Origin: Sphagnum compactum
Lineage: Eukaryota; Bryophyta; Sphagnopsida; Sphagnales
Assembly: GCA_965153455.1 (NCBI GenBank)
Contig: OZ234503.1
Coordinates: 15,505,118-15,569,117, forward strand
Reading direction: 5' to 3'
Length of the DNA: 64,000 nucleotides
Part shown: piece by piece, positions 1 through 16,757 of the stretch
Position numbering within the stretch: position 1 is the stretch's first letter
Layout of the letters: each line of letters begins with the position of its first letter
Translations under genes and position numbers: made by a program
The notes under the pieces: generated by a model
Seen by the model: only the letters and a program-made list of their open reading frames with translations
What the model was told of the DNA's origin: nothing
Database searches by the model: none

Positions 1-950
1 GCCAAATGTGCATAGCTTTCTTTCTTTTTGTTCTGTCTTTCTTTCTTGTACGGTGGTGAAGGTTGCCATGTTTTCATTCATCATAATCAGAGTCAGGAGT
101 GCTTAAATACGCATAGTTCATCAATGATGCATGTTCAGTTCAAGGTTCTGTCTCACCCAAGAGGTTGATTAGAATGACCTTGGAAATGTTTTATTGGCGC
201 TCTTGTTATGAGGAAATGTTCAGGCAGAAGCCATTTGTCATGAGTTTTTTTTCTTAATTGACAATAAAACACAGAGACTAGAGAACTAGACAATTAGAAT
301 CTTGCTTTTTTTTGTTAACCACCTTCTAATCCTACACGTTTAAATGTTGTATGTTTCTCATATGTAAGATAAGGTTAGTCACGAGTTGCCTTGATGAATG
401 CCATGCAGGTCTATGTTGTTGAAGACATGAGAGGTGTCAAGTGCATTGCAGGCCTATGTTGTTGAAGACATGAGAGGTGTCAAGTGCATTGCGGTTGTTT
501 TGGGGTTTTGTTCATTTGTAAGGTATTAATCTACATTGCTTGTAATGTATCATGTTTTCAAATGCTTGACCTCCGTCACCTATTCCTTCTTGATATCCCT
601 ATATTTCATTACTTGTTACACGACCCAAAATGACTTAAATCCTTTTTGCAACATCGTTACATTCACTTAGCTCATTATCCCCATACTTGATCATATTGCA
701 ATGAATGGATTCAACCCGTTTGCTTTTGAAACTGGAATCTTGCACCTTTCCATCATATTTTAGGGGAATTTTCCTGCACTTTCTAGCATGTTTTCTACTA
801 AAGGAGAAACCTGAATCAAAGGTTAAGTGCAAGGCAAGTTAACAACAGACATGACACCAATAATGTCTCAAGAAGCATTCTTGTGAAACCAGCAATCAAG
901 CCCAAAAGCCCCAAGCATTTTTGTGCTTATTATGGATGTTCCCAAACATC
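1..950. other. Intergenic, AT-rich, no gene seen
   Basis: No reading frame here resembles a known protein; the two minus-strand frames at 635-832 and 868-1098 are short and lack a recognisable domain. The only structure I see is the tandem duplication at 405-490. The stretch leads into the hairpin satellite whose first recognisable palindrome lies at 951-971. Confidence 0.6.
405..490. repeat. 43-bp tandem duplication, two copies
   Basis: Two head-to-tail copies of a 43-bp unit beginning GCAGGTCTATG (405-447) and GCAGGCCTATG (448-490). They differ at about one base, so the duplication is recent or conserved. No coding capacity is seen. Confidence 0.9.
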
Positions 951-2512
951 CATGGATGAATTTCATCCATGAATAGTAAAAAGCTTTCCGTATGAGGTTA
1001 TGTGCAAGACAATAAACATCAAACCAATATAACATCCCAAAAGTTATGTCCAAGTGTTTTGTGTCCCAAGAAGAAGGTGAGTGTGAAACAAGCATCAAAC
1101 CTTAAAGTTCAAGCAAATTGTGTGTTTCATATTTTGGCAAATGTCCATGGATGAAATTCATCCATGAATAATAAAGTTAAGCTATATGAATATCCCTATA
1201 TTAAAATTTATAAGACATTTTTGTGTTGTGTAAATATCTATCTACCTACCTACCTACCTACCTACCTAGTCTAAGGAATCCCAAACTCCTTTGGTAAGTC
1301 CAAATAGTTGTGTCCCAAGGACCCACACCAAAAAAACAATCATCGACCCAAAGCTCAAGCAATTCTATATTGCCTGTGAACAAAACATCAATGGATGGAA
1401 TTCATCCATGAACAATTCAATTTATCCATTATGAATTTACAATATCAAAATCGGGTGTAAAAATAGTTTGTCTCCTTTTGTGTCAAAAGATACCTGCCCT
1501 AGACTCAAGAAAAAGCCAAAACCCTAAGTAAAAAAAACTCCAAATGGTTTTGTGGTCCCAAGATAGAAACGTGCAAGCTAAGACAAAAATCAAGTCCAAC
1601 AAGCTCAACAAGCAATTGTGTGTAGTTATATTCACATACAAACAATCCATGGATGAAAGTCATCCATGAACGACCACACTAAGCTACAATAATGTGAACT
1701 AACTATTAGATCAAATTGTATGAAAAGAACAATGTGTTGTGTTATAGGTACCTATGTGCTATGTTCACAAACATCCATGGATGAAAATCATCCATGAAAC
1801 ACTAACATCAAGATATAATAATGTGAACTATTAGGTGAGCTCAAGCAATTAAGTTTTGAATATTGTTCACACACTCCATGGATGAAAATCATCCATGAAA
1901 CACTAACATCAAGATATAATAATGTGAACTATTAGGTGAGCTCAAGCAATTAAGTTTTGAATATTGTTCACACATTCCATGGATGAAAATCATCCATGAA
2001 ACACTAACATCAAGATATAATAATGTGAACTATTAGGTGAGCTCAAGCAATTAAGTTTTGAATATTGTTCACACACTCCATGGATGAAAATCATCCATGA
2101 AACACTACATCACGATATAATAGTGTGAACTATTATTAGGTGAGCTCAAGCAATTAAGTGTTGAATATTGTTCACACACTCCATGGATGAAAATCATCCA
2201 TGAAACACTACATCAAGATATAATAGTGTGAACTATTATTAGGTGAGCTCAAGCAATTAAGTGTTGAATATTGTTCACACACTCCGTGGATGAAAATCAT
2301 CCATGAAACACTACATCAAGATATAATAGTGTGAACTATTATTAGGTGAGCTCAAGCAATTAAGTGTTGAATATTGTTCACACACTCCGTGGATGAAAAT
2401 CATCCATGAAACACTACATCAAGATATAATAATGTGAATTATTTGGTGAGCACCATCGAGCAATTAAGTGTTGAATATTGTTCACAAACTCCATGGATGA
2501 AAGTCATCCATG
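951..2512. repeat. Satellite with embedded hairpin palindrome
   Basis: The region 1776-2512 is a tandem array with units of 101-104 bp; the palindromes start at 1776, 1877, 1978, 2079, 2182, 2285, 2388 and 2492. Every unit carries CATGGATGA, a 3-base spacer, then TCATCCATG, a potential hairpin with 9-bp arms. Two units (2285, 2388) have CGTGGATGA in the left arm. The same palindrome stands alone in more diverged sequence at 951, 1146, about 1391 (imperfect) and 1648, so the array extends upstream in a degenerate form with wider spacing. The rest of the unit includes a GTGAACTATTAGG stretch and CTCAAGCAATTAAG. A short (CTAC)n microsatellite at about 1238-1267 interrupts the older part. Function is unknown. 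Confidence 0.9.
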
Positions 2513-7034
<4,522 letters not shown>

Positions 7035-8802
7035 AGCTGGCTCAGCAGAAATCTTCTTCACGATAGCTGTTGCAGTGGCAGGCACGATGTGGCGGTGGAG
7101 GAAAAGTTCCTTCTCGGGGTGTATGTTGTCTTCTTCTATACTATTGTTTCTACACCTGTTGCAAATCTTTTTACAAAGACCCAAGAAGTGCATTTTGCTT
7201 GGAGTAGGTTGCTTTTACTTGCATATACTAAGTTGTTATTGTTAGTGAACAGTAGAGTGACACCACTTTGTACAGAACAAATCAAAGAAAAAGATTCAAA
7301 AGACTGATGGAAAAATAGACTGTAAAAGCATGTCATCCTTTCAGACATTTCCGAGAGGTTGGAGTTGGTTTAACGCATTCAAACTAATTCTGTAAGCTGT
7401 TTGATGGGATTTCAGTTGAAATTTCCATTTAAATTTGTTTGTTTTCTTGTCAGTTTTACAGTTGGATGTTGAGTTTCAAGCATGCTTTTATTTCCATAGC
7501 CCAGCTGAAACCGAAGAAGACTTCTACATCAATTGAGTGCCACCCATCAGACTTTTGTGACCAAAAATTCTCTTACATGAATCACAGATATTAGAGAAAA
7601 AAGATTCATGTCAGATAATTTTTCATAAGTGAGAGTGAGGTTGAAGGTGATTGGGTGGAGAAGATTGGGAAGTGCGTGGAGCCATGGACAACACATGTTG
7701 TTGCCCCTAGAACTTTAGTCAACACCATGACCCAAAGATTGCTTGATTTTAATTTTAATTTTTCAATGTTGTGATAGTGGAAGTGCTGATCATCCATAAG
7801 AATATTTAATCAAATTTGGTTATAAACTAGATGATGAAAGTTTTTTTAAAAAAAAATCTAAGCATCCTTCTATATTTTTGGTGGCTTCTTGGAACCAGTG
7901 ATTTTGTTTTGGTATTTTGGATGGAGCTGTTTCGGCACTTTCCAGTCTATTTTCATTGAAATAGGTGACAATTAGGATTCACAAAATGCATGACAATTGG
8001 CTATAGCACATTCATTTATATGAGACGTGAGCTATAAATCATGTTAGAAACAAAGTTTTTTGACAACAAGGATGTTAACAATTTGAGTGCGCATTTGTGT
8101 GACTGAAATGATGACTCATGCAAAGGAGAGTGCAACGAGCATGAAATGTGTGAGGGGTGTTGTGCGATAGTGATGAAAATTAAGACTATATTCAGTGCAC
8201 AACTTATGCAAAAGGTGTGATGGAAATGTTGTTACAAAGTTGAAAAAGTGTGTAGTAAACGTGTAATAAATAAAAAAAAGCAACCTTTGGTTAGATTTCA
8301 GTAGAAAATCAATCTACCTTAATGAAATGACTTAATTGATCTCATCCAAGCAGGTTGTACTCCAATCATTTAAGGATTCTCCCCAATTGGAGTGGAAGGA
8401 AGATTTGCACAAAACAAACCACCTTAGATTTCTAATCTTCTATCATTGACAAAATGTGTTGCACCGTCATTTTCCTTTTATCCCCAAAGTAACAACTTGC
8501 CAAAAGACCCAATCACTCCACCCAACCCAATTAGACTTCTACAACATAAAACAAAAAAATGTGATGAATGTGTGATGAACTTGTTAGAAGTGAAGCAAAC
8601 CTTGAGTTTGTGGATTCCCCAATCCAAATTGCCCTAAAATTGGGGCATAAATAAATACTCCAAAATTTGGGAAAATAACCATACATCTGTGCTTACAAAT
8701 GGAGGCACAAAATCAACAATCCCCATACAAACTACAATGGCCATAACTCTAGCTAATGGCCACCTTCTGCTCTTGATGAAGTAATTTCTCTTTCCCCCAC
8801 TT
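7035..8802. other. 3' flank of protease and intergenic, no gene seen
   Basis: The first few hundred bases are probably 3' UTR of the protease gene. The remainder is AT-rich with stop codons in all frames; the short frames at 7606-7797 and 8446-8637 show no recognisable domain. Nothing supports a gene. Confidence 0.55.
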
Positions 8803-11053
8803 TCAGATTATTGTGTAAAAAGGAAAGGTCTCAAGCTTGTAAGATTCTTGGGCATACATTTTGATTACCAAGTCTAGATGGACAATCAAGCAGTTATGGA
8901 GCTTAGATTTCATGGAATTGACTATGGAGAAGGTCCTCTCATCCGCTGGATTGCCCATGACCATCACATCGACCAACTTCACAAGCTTCAAGTACTCCAA
9001 CAACTTGGCAACCACAATGGCATTGAAGGCCAAATGTCCTCATAATTTTATTGTTGGGTAACAATCAAGCAGTGATTTAGTGCACCATGGGAGTTGTTCT
9101 TCATGGTTATAACCAAAAATAAATAAATTATTGGCTAAGCAAGGCTAGATCTAGCAAACCAACAAGCAAGGTACCATCTGCACCACTTGCAAATATTGCC
9201 TTTGGGTTCCAAGATTTAGTTTTCAGAATTGTCAAGTGACGAAGAAATGTCATTTCTACATTAGGTGCCTCCCAGTAATGGGGATAAATTATCTTATTTG
9301 CATTCATCAAGTCATGGGTGGGGAAACACCTTTCAAGGTTTTTAATGAACCCTTCCATTACACTAGTCTTTTATAGATGGACATCAAATCCCCAATCTTC
9401 CTTAATGATGGTAGAAACATGTCCAATACATGTCTTGTGTAGCATAAACAAATGTCTATTGAACTGAAATGCACCCTAGGTCTATAGCACTAAGTACCAC
9501 ACCACACAGTTTTACACACTTGTGTTTTGTCACAAGTGGTCACACTTGTTTTGCACCAAGTCATTGTTCACATTTGAAACTAAGAGTGATCATACCTCCT
9601 CAATAGGTCCACGTACATTCCATACAAATCACTAGTATGACAATGGTAAATGTCATAAAATCTTGTACAAATGTATTTTTATTTTGGGCCAACTTGAACA
9701 AGCTTTGCATAACCTCCAACATGGGCAAAACGTAATTCAACCCTAAAATAGTGTCATAATTGCACAATAGTTCATAGTTGTTCTTTGCAATTGCATTCCC
9801 AATAATGTCATCCCTTGTCTTCACCACAAAACTTTTATATTTAGTTAAAACACATTTTATAGGTGCAAAGCATGGAGATCCATCAAAGTTTTAGCATTCC
9901 AAAGAATCTTCAAATGTTTTGTTTACAAAACTTCTATGAACTTCTCATGCTCCATGTGCTTTTTAGGAGAATGGGAAAACTGAACATACATGCATTGTAA
10001 TAAGGTTTCAAACTTTCCAACCAATGGGAGGTTGAAGAATGTTTACATTGTCAAATTGCACCTATGTGCCATGCAATGGATGCCAGTGACAAACAAGACA
10101 TGTTTTTCTACTAATTGGATTGTCACCCCTATTTTCAAGCCTTGACATACCATCACACCATTTGCACCGAAGTAAACCAACTTGCTAACCAAATCCCCAT
10201 CACATAATCCCCCAAAGTGGTGGTACAATTGACCAACATAGTAGTGAGGTTGTTAAACCCACCTCCTTTAGTGATTCATTGTAGATTCAAAAGTAAAGCA
10301 ACCTCTTCTAGTTTTCAACCACGTAAGTGTGGATGGAAATCTAGCTCTAATTGTTGATTGTTGTGACCTCATCACAATTCAAGGAAAAAAATTTGGCCTT
10401 TTGAATTACTTGTTTCGTAATTGCCAAAACCACATCATGCATACAATTTGCTATTCCCCATGTAGAGGAATCATTCCAATGCACCTTGGGCACCTTTCAA
10501 CCTTCAAAAATGTAAAAATTTGTTCATCCATGCATTCATAGTTTGTCATTGGCATGACATGTTTCAATAAATGGAACATAATAACAAATTGTAAATATTT
10601 TCTCTTCCTACAAGCCTTCTTTGCATTCAACACATGTTAACTTAATCACGTACTAATCAAACATAAAAATACTTAGTCAATAACAAAATCATATTGTCAT
10701 GATCAAACTCACCTAGTCAAAATTAAAATTTAATGGTTGATAATAGAATCATTTGGCCAATAACAATAGTAGGCCATGTATCCTTTCTTTTTTGCATGTT
10801 GATTATCAACATTATTGTAAAATTGACCTACTTTCTATATAGGTTTAGGTAATTTACATTTCTTTCTCCAAACGTGTTTATGGAGCCCATCCAATTTGGG
10901 CACTAAAAGTTTATCCTTGCACCCAACTTTTGTACAAATTTTGCACCTCAAATGGTGCGTTTGGCCATCTTCCCCTATTATTGGCTTACCATGTATCTTG
11001 GAAATTCCTTTGGGTTTGCGATGAAACCTTTTTTCTTTTTCCTGGAAAGGCAT
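8803..11053 (-). pseudogene. Decayed hAT-type transposase (BED finger to C-terminal dimerisation region)
   Basis: Six short minus-strand frames, read from 11053 down to 8803, line up in the order of a hAT transposase. At 11053-10835 a BED-like zinc finger has HHLRCKICTKVGCK and a later HKHVWRKKCKL. At 10228-10043 sits the core stretch KLVYFGANGVMVCQG followed by GIHCMAHRCNL, typical of the DUF4371/ZNF862-like hAT group. At 9033-8803 is the C-terminal dimerisation motif PADERTFSIVNSMKSKL with HLDLVIKMYA. The frames are separated by stops and shifts, so the gene is broken. In the core, the usual acidic residue of the FGADG-type motif reads N (FGANG). Terminal inverted repeats and target duplication were not located. 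Confidence 0.8.
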
Positions 11054-13069
11054 GCAACAAAGACCATGGACCTAGGCTGCTCAATTTGAATGCAAATAAT
11101 GTTGTACCTAATGTGGGGTTTGATCCAAAAGGATCAAACACCTTAATTGGTTGGCTATATCTAGTTGTATGCTTGCAAAACCTAATCCTAGGGTTGGAGC
11201 TTCACCCAAAGTAATAATCTTGCCAATTATTCAAAAAAGTTTAAAACTTGAATTTGTGGATTCTTTAAGGGGGCCATGGTTTTTGGCAAATACCTACAAC
11301 AACACAATATTAATAGCCAACAAAAGATGAAATAAACACATGCAAACAAAATCAAAGCAACTTACAAAAAAATGGCTTCAATTACTTTAACGCAAGTTAC
11401 ACCAATTAGTTCGACAACTTATAACTAGTTATGGCGCATGGATATGACAAGGCAGATGGCATGTAGGAGAGATAAAATAAATACCCATTTTTTCTCACAA
11501 CATGTGTTTGAAAACTAAAGTTCCAAGAATCAAAACTAAAAATATTTACATGTAGGTTATTGGAAAATTCAACAAATTTTTAAAAAGGATATAAAATTCA
11601 AGTTTTGCTAGTTTTTATTGCACGTGGGGAAATTTTGTAAAACATCCCACAAAAGTTTACAGAATTAGAAGACATATTGTAGACTAGCAATCAACTCTTT
11701 CAGTTTCTCGATGGATTTCTAACAATTGTTGCACTATTTTGGCTTTTTGTCTTCCTTTTTACAACATGCCTTTTTCTTCTTTTGTAGACCTTATGACAAT
11801 TAAAACATCAATGATGCAATTTTCTTGAGTGGGTTCACAAAATAGGGACGTCATGAAGTGGACAACCAAACAAAGTACAATAACAGGTTGTGCATCTAGT
11901 ACATACGTCAAATCCTCATAACAAATGCAACATTCCATTTTACTTGGATATGATATTGAAGGTGAACAAGAAGAAACAAATTCTTAAAACTAAAATTGTA
12001 AATCCATGGTCCTAGATATTAACCTAATAATTGCAACAAAACAAACTTCTAGAGGACAATGACTGGATCAAAGTTATGAATTTTGTGGATGGGGATTCCT
12101 TGTGTCCTTCGTGGCATGCAATGTACCTCATCATGTGGATAGGGCAAAACAATTGGTGAGGGTCTTTACAATCTTGTTCAACTTCAATGGTATAATAATT
12201 GACGACTATTTAGTGTAGCGCTTTAGAATCCATCTTTATACACGAGAATCATCAACGATGGTTTTTGGTTTGCAAATTAGTAGCTTCGAAACTTAATAAA
12301 GGATTTGATGGGACTCTAGGTTGGAGTTATTTTGCCTTTGCAAAAAACTACCAAACTACAAAAAACTATAAAATAACAATCCAAAACAAGGGCACCAAAA
12401 AGTTGACAACGAAGTGACAACATCAAAACTTAATGTGTTGGATTAAACTTGGATGCAAGAAATGTTTTTGCAGTCACATACTGAGCACCGCTAGTGATGC
12501 TCTTACAACTTAGATGTGGCCTTGCATCACCAAACACTCATGAAATCCTCTTACAGCTTAGATGTGTGGACTTGCAGCCCCAAAACACTTGTTAGACTGT
12601 GATCAAATTCTGCATAGCATGAAACGAAGCTAGACAATAATGTTCGAGCTCTCTCTCTGATTGTGTACATTCCACTTCCAGCTTGTGCTGCTCTACCATA
12701 CTATAGAAACAAACCTACCAACAAACAAGAAGCTGATACACTATGAAGCTTACCTTCTCCAGAGTATTCCTTCAAATGTGGAAGATATGGATTGTTAGCA
12801 AAGTTGGTGCAATGGCATGAGGAGAGCATAGAGGTTCAGCCCCTTTGGGTATGCTCTTCCATTACAACAAAAGCTGAAATACTGCCATCCTGCTTGTCTC
12901 CTACCTTGTTTTCCTCTGAACTTGTTCCATACATGTTTTGAAGAAGACAAAGGATTGAACACTGCAGTGTTAAAATGAGGTCAGGAGACTTCCAGACTTA
13001 GCAAACTTCATTGATCAATGTCCAAGCAGGTCCAAAGAAAAACTTTTAGTTTGCTGCTGTGGCTTTGAA
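11054..13069. other. Intergenic, AT-rich, possible MITE fragment
   Basis: No gene is supported. Around 12447-12505 the sequence resembles the last 50 bp of the MITE at 27306-27673 (shared AAATGTTTTTG, GTCACAT, TGAGCAC). Just after it is an imperfect direct repeat of about 40 bp (12503-12541 and 12551-12592, beginning CTTACAACTTAGATG). Part of this interval may belong to the 5' end of the hAT relic. Confidence 0.5.
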
Positions 13070-15894
13070 CTAGTCTTGATTGGACTCAGGGCGTCTGTAT
13101 GGCAAATATCTGTGGTCCTTGGCAGCATTCTTTCGCCTACGCTTCTCAAGAAACTTCTCCAGCTTTCCAGTTGCCTGCAAGAAAGGCGATCAGTCAAAGG
13201 TTCAGAGGAGCTTGACAAGAACCATGAACAAAATCATTGGTTTTTTGCCAAAAACCTTCAGCAATTAAATACCAAAGCAGCCCTGCAGAATCAAACTAAC
13301 AGAACCAGAGACAGTTGTTGGGTGGGGGAAACTGAAGGACCCAAATGTGAACTAGACACAAAGCCAGGTATACCTTGAGTTCTTGGTATTTTCTAACCAG
13401 CTCTTCTTTCCTCTTCTCAGCTGCATCCAGTCACAACAAAAAAAACACATTTCATCGACCAATCTTGCACAGAAAAATACAAATGCTCAACTGTTCAACT
13501 ATATTTACCATAAAACTGTGGACCTGAGTGAGCAAGCTGGTGTTCGTTCACATTGAAACAAAGAGAGGTGTGTGTGCTTACACTTCTTGGGGTAGTAATG
13601 TTTCTTTCCCTGCTTGACAGCATCCTTCTCTTTAGCCCTAAATTGTGTTACTTGCTCTGCTTGCTTTCGACGTTGTTCCTCTTCACGCAGTTGCCGATCC
13701 TGGAAGGAAAATATTGAAGCCTGACACATTAAACTCTTTGGCAATTTCCCAAGTACAAGAACCAGAGTTTGCATCTTGTGTTCTGTTTTTCAAGAATGAT
13801 GGTGTTTCCAACAAACAGCTCATAGTTTCACCATGCAAAGGTTTACATCTTTTGTTGCCCTTTGCTTGAATCAAATGCAAGGCACAGTTTTTCCTTTCTA
13901 CTTTGCTGCTGAGTCTACCAAGACTTTGGTTGCAATGGTAACACACAGACCATCAACATCGTAAAATTTGCACTAGTAGATTTCTGGACTCTCTCTCCTC
14001 ACTGCACATGTAGAGAGCTCAATGAGAGGACACTCACAATCCAAGCAAGCTTGTGTTCTGCTTCCTCCACCTCCTCCCCAGCGTTACCTTTCTTTACCAC
14101 TTTCTGCAGCCTCTGTGAACAAAGAACACTTACAGAAATTAGAAAAACATCCCTAAAGCATTCAGAGCATATTTTAGGGTTTAGGGTTTAGATCTTAAAA
14201 TATTCAACTTCCTAAAGCAACTCTACAAAACCTCAAATTGATGCATCAGACTCCTTTCTGTACAACTCTGCCCTGTGTTTGTCATTCTTTCAGCTCTTCC
14301 TGTGTTTTTTTCTGGCTCATATCAGATTGACAATCAACAATTTCACTGACAATGATGTCAACAATGATGTCAACAATGATGAAAAAGAACAGAAATCAAA
14401 TGTTTTTCCTGATTCTTTGGGGCCCCCATACACTCTTGATCAATCAAAGAAAGGAAAGAAGGAAATGCAACACCTGACGTTCAGAAGGCAGCTCTTCGTC
14501 ATATAGGAAACTGTATGCCTTCTTGAACCTGCTTTGTCACCAACCCAGTTCAATCATTTGCCCTGGCCCCAGATTCCCCCGGATAACTCTTTTCAAACTC
14601 TACAATGCTGTTACCCTTTGCAAAAGAGGAGATAGCAAAAATGTAAAACCTCCAAGATGGCTTGGAAGAGATTGCAATTTCAGTGTATGTATCAGGATTC
14701 TGAGCTCAATCACAGCATGAAAAATGGGCAGTGAAAGATCTTAAGAAAGGACAGGCTTCTTTACCTGGCCTCTTCAAAGTTACCACACAAACTCTCAAAT
14801 CGTGGATCTCGAATGTCCTGCAATGTACATCCCACCCATCCCCAATAAGTGCAATTTCATTTGGCTCAGAAGAAGAGAAGAACCCGAAGCTCACCAAGAG
14901 AGGTTTTGCTCCTAGAGTGACAGACAACAGGAGCTATCACTTGAAATGATGATGTAAAAGGATGACAGCTTTCATGCAAAATGTGCACACAACACACCTT
15001 CTTTGGGGCCTGGATCACCTCTCGCAACCTGCCGACAGGTTTTTTACTGGTCACCTCCATTGGTCTGTGACCACCATTCAAAACAAATGGGTGAGTGCAT
15101 GAGTGAGCTTGCTCACATTTTCATAGAGCTATCCACCTTTGATCTGGTGTTTTTCCTATGCAGAGTAGAAATTGCTTCCACAGCAATGCCAACAAGGAGA
15201 AGTAGGTAGACAGACAGACAGACAGACAGACAAACCGTAAACTGTAAACCCTAAACGTACCTGTTTTTGTTTGCTCGCTTGGTATCAACAAGTTGTTTCT
15301 TGTGAGAGAAGGAAGGCAATTGTCCACTGCTCTGTGCTTGCTGTAGAACCTCAAATGGCACATCTGCAACCTGTTCTTTTAGCTCTTCCTGCCATGCAAC
15401 ACATGCATAAAATCAGCACACACCATCCAATACACATACTGTTCACTGCAAGAAAATTGCTTGATGCTAATGCTGCTCATGGGCATGGTATGTGCACTCA
15501 ATCAAGCTCCACATCAAGGACACTAAAACCCCATTTGCATTCCTCTTCACATGCATCTAGGTTGCATCTAGAAAAAGGAAGATCTTGCATTCCTTTGCTC
15601 TGGAATCATCATTATCATCATCATCATCATCTTTGGTTGTCAATGTTGTTGTTGAATAAATTTGAGAAAAAGGATTCATTCTAGAACAGCATCCCTCTCT
15701 GGAAAAAAACAAAGATGCCAGCATTCCACTCCCTACTCCAGAAGCATGGAGTAGAGAGAGAGAGAAAGAGAACAACGGCAAGCATAAGCCTCAAGCATAA
15801 GCGGCAAGCACACTCCTACCTCTATTGACTGATGTAATCGACTACTACGTCCTTTTGACGCTTGCTTTGCTGCTGGCAGCTGCGAATTCCTCAT
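13070..15894 (-). CDS. RRP36: RRP36 rRNA processing protein homologue
   Basis: Nucleolar protein of the 90S pre-ribosome needed for early cleavages of 18S pre-rRNA (family knowledge). Nine exons on the minus strand: 15894-15820, 15388-15261, 15064-14998, 14817-14765, 14528-14474, 14112-14038, 13699-13582, 13420-13374 and 13174-13070, giving 240 aa with all phases consistent. Diagnostic stretches in order are KRANKNRPMEVTSKKPVGR, DIRDPRFESLCG, SFLYDEELPSERQ, KEKDAVKQGKKHYYPKKS, KRKEELVRKYQELK, then GKLEKFLEKRRRKNAAKD and the YLPYRRP tail. The N-terminal 25 aa are basic and poorly conserved. The start at 15894 is the first ATG of the only frame that joins exon 2. The gene is divergent from SMARCAL1, with 863 bp between the two ATGs. 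Confidence 0.93.
14173..14191. repeat. Interstitial telomere-type motif in RRP36 intron
   Basis: About two and a half TTTAGGG units lie in the intron between RRP36 exons 5 and 6. A matching shorter AAACCCTAAAC motif is at about 15246-15256, just downstream of the exon 2 donor, beside a (GACA)n microsatellite at 15207-15233. Confidence 0.85.
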
Positions 15895-16757
15895 GTTTGT
15901 AAGAATACCTGCTGCTCTTGCAAACCCTAGAATTAGTTTGTCAACCTTTTTACGTTTCTAAGCTTCTGCTTCCCGGCTGCGGAAAGGATGTCGAGTAGCA
16001 CAGGCAGGTTGTGTGACAGGTGATCGAGCAGCACAGCGGCAACGAGAGTGGCAATGCAAAACGGAAGAGCAGCAACGGCACAATGCATATGGAAACGTAG
16101 TGCAACGCGATTATGATTAGGGTTAGGGTTTGGACGAGGTTCTTACGGGAATGGATTCTTGCCCGCATCCCGCGCACTTGATGTGATTCGAATTTCGAAC
16201 CCACAAGCACATTTCCAGTCATGAAATCGTCACCCGACTCGGATCGCGAATTGGGTCGAGATTTGTCGAGATTTATGTTGCATGTTGACACCTTTTCAGA
16301 GCAGGGTTTGCTGCGCTCAAGAAGAAGAGTCTAGGATTCGGGGATTCGCGATCGTCAGTCTGGTTGAGAATGCTGATTGCGCAATGCGGCACCCAAAACA
16401 ATGCCTCTGAGTTGTTCTTGTAGTGGAAGAAGAACTTTGAGGTTGTGTAAATGTGCATTAGACTTCTGCAAGCAAGCAGAGTAGCGAGGAGCATTGGGGT
16501 TACATAGAGAGGATTCATGTGATCGGCAGCAGCAGCATGTGATGGGGTGGAAGAATGAATGCGGAAATTCTGTTCGAGATTTGGCACAGCAATGCCTGCG
16601 CACAAGCAATGTGGCAGGAATGTGAACTTGGGTAGTAGTTGCAGGAATATGAATTTGGGTTACACCATGTGAGGGAGGAGATTCTTGCAGTTTGTTGCAG
16701 GTGGTTTGGGTAGGTATTACTGTGGGGGGATTCTTTTCGGTTTGCAGAAAGCAAGCA
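15895..16757. promoter_or_regulatory. Shared bidirectional promoter of RRP36 and SMARCAL1
   Basis: This 863-bp interval separates two divergent starts. It contains a telo-box-like AAACCCTAG at about 15922-15930 and ATTAGGGTTAGGGTTTGG at 16117-16134. Telo boxes are known in Arabidopsis to mark promoters of ribosome and translation genes, which suits RRP36. Core promoter positions cannot be fixed by eye. The long minus-strand frame at 16355-17014 overlaps it but has no recognisable domain. Confidence 0.55.
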
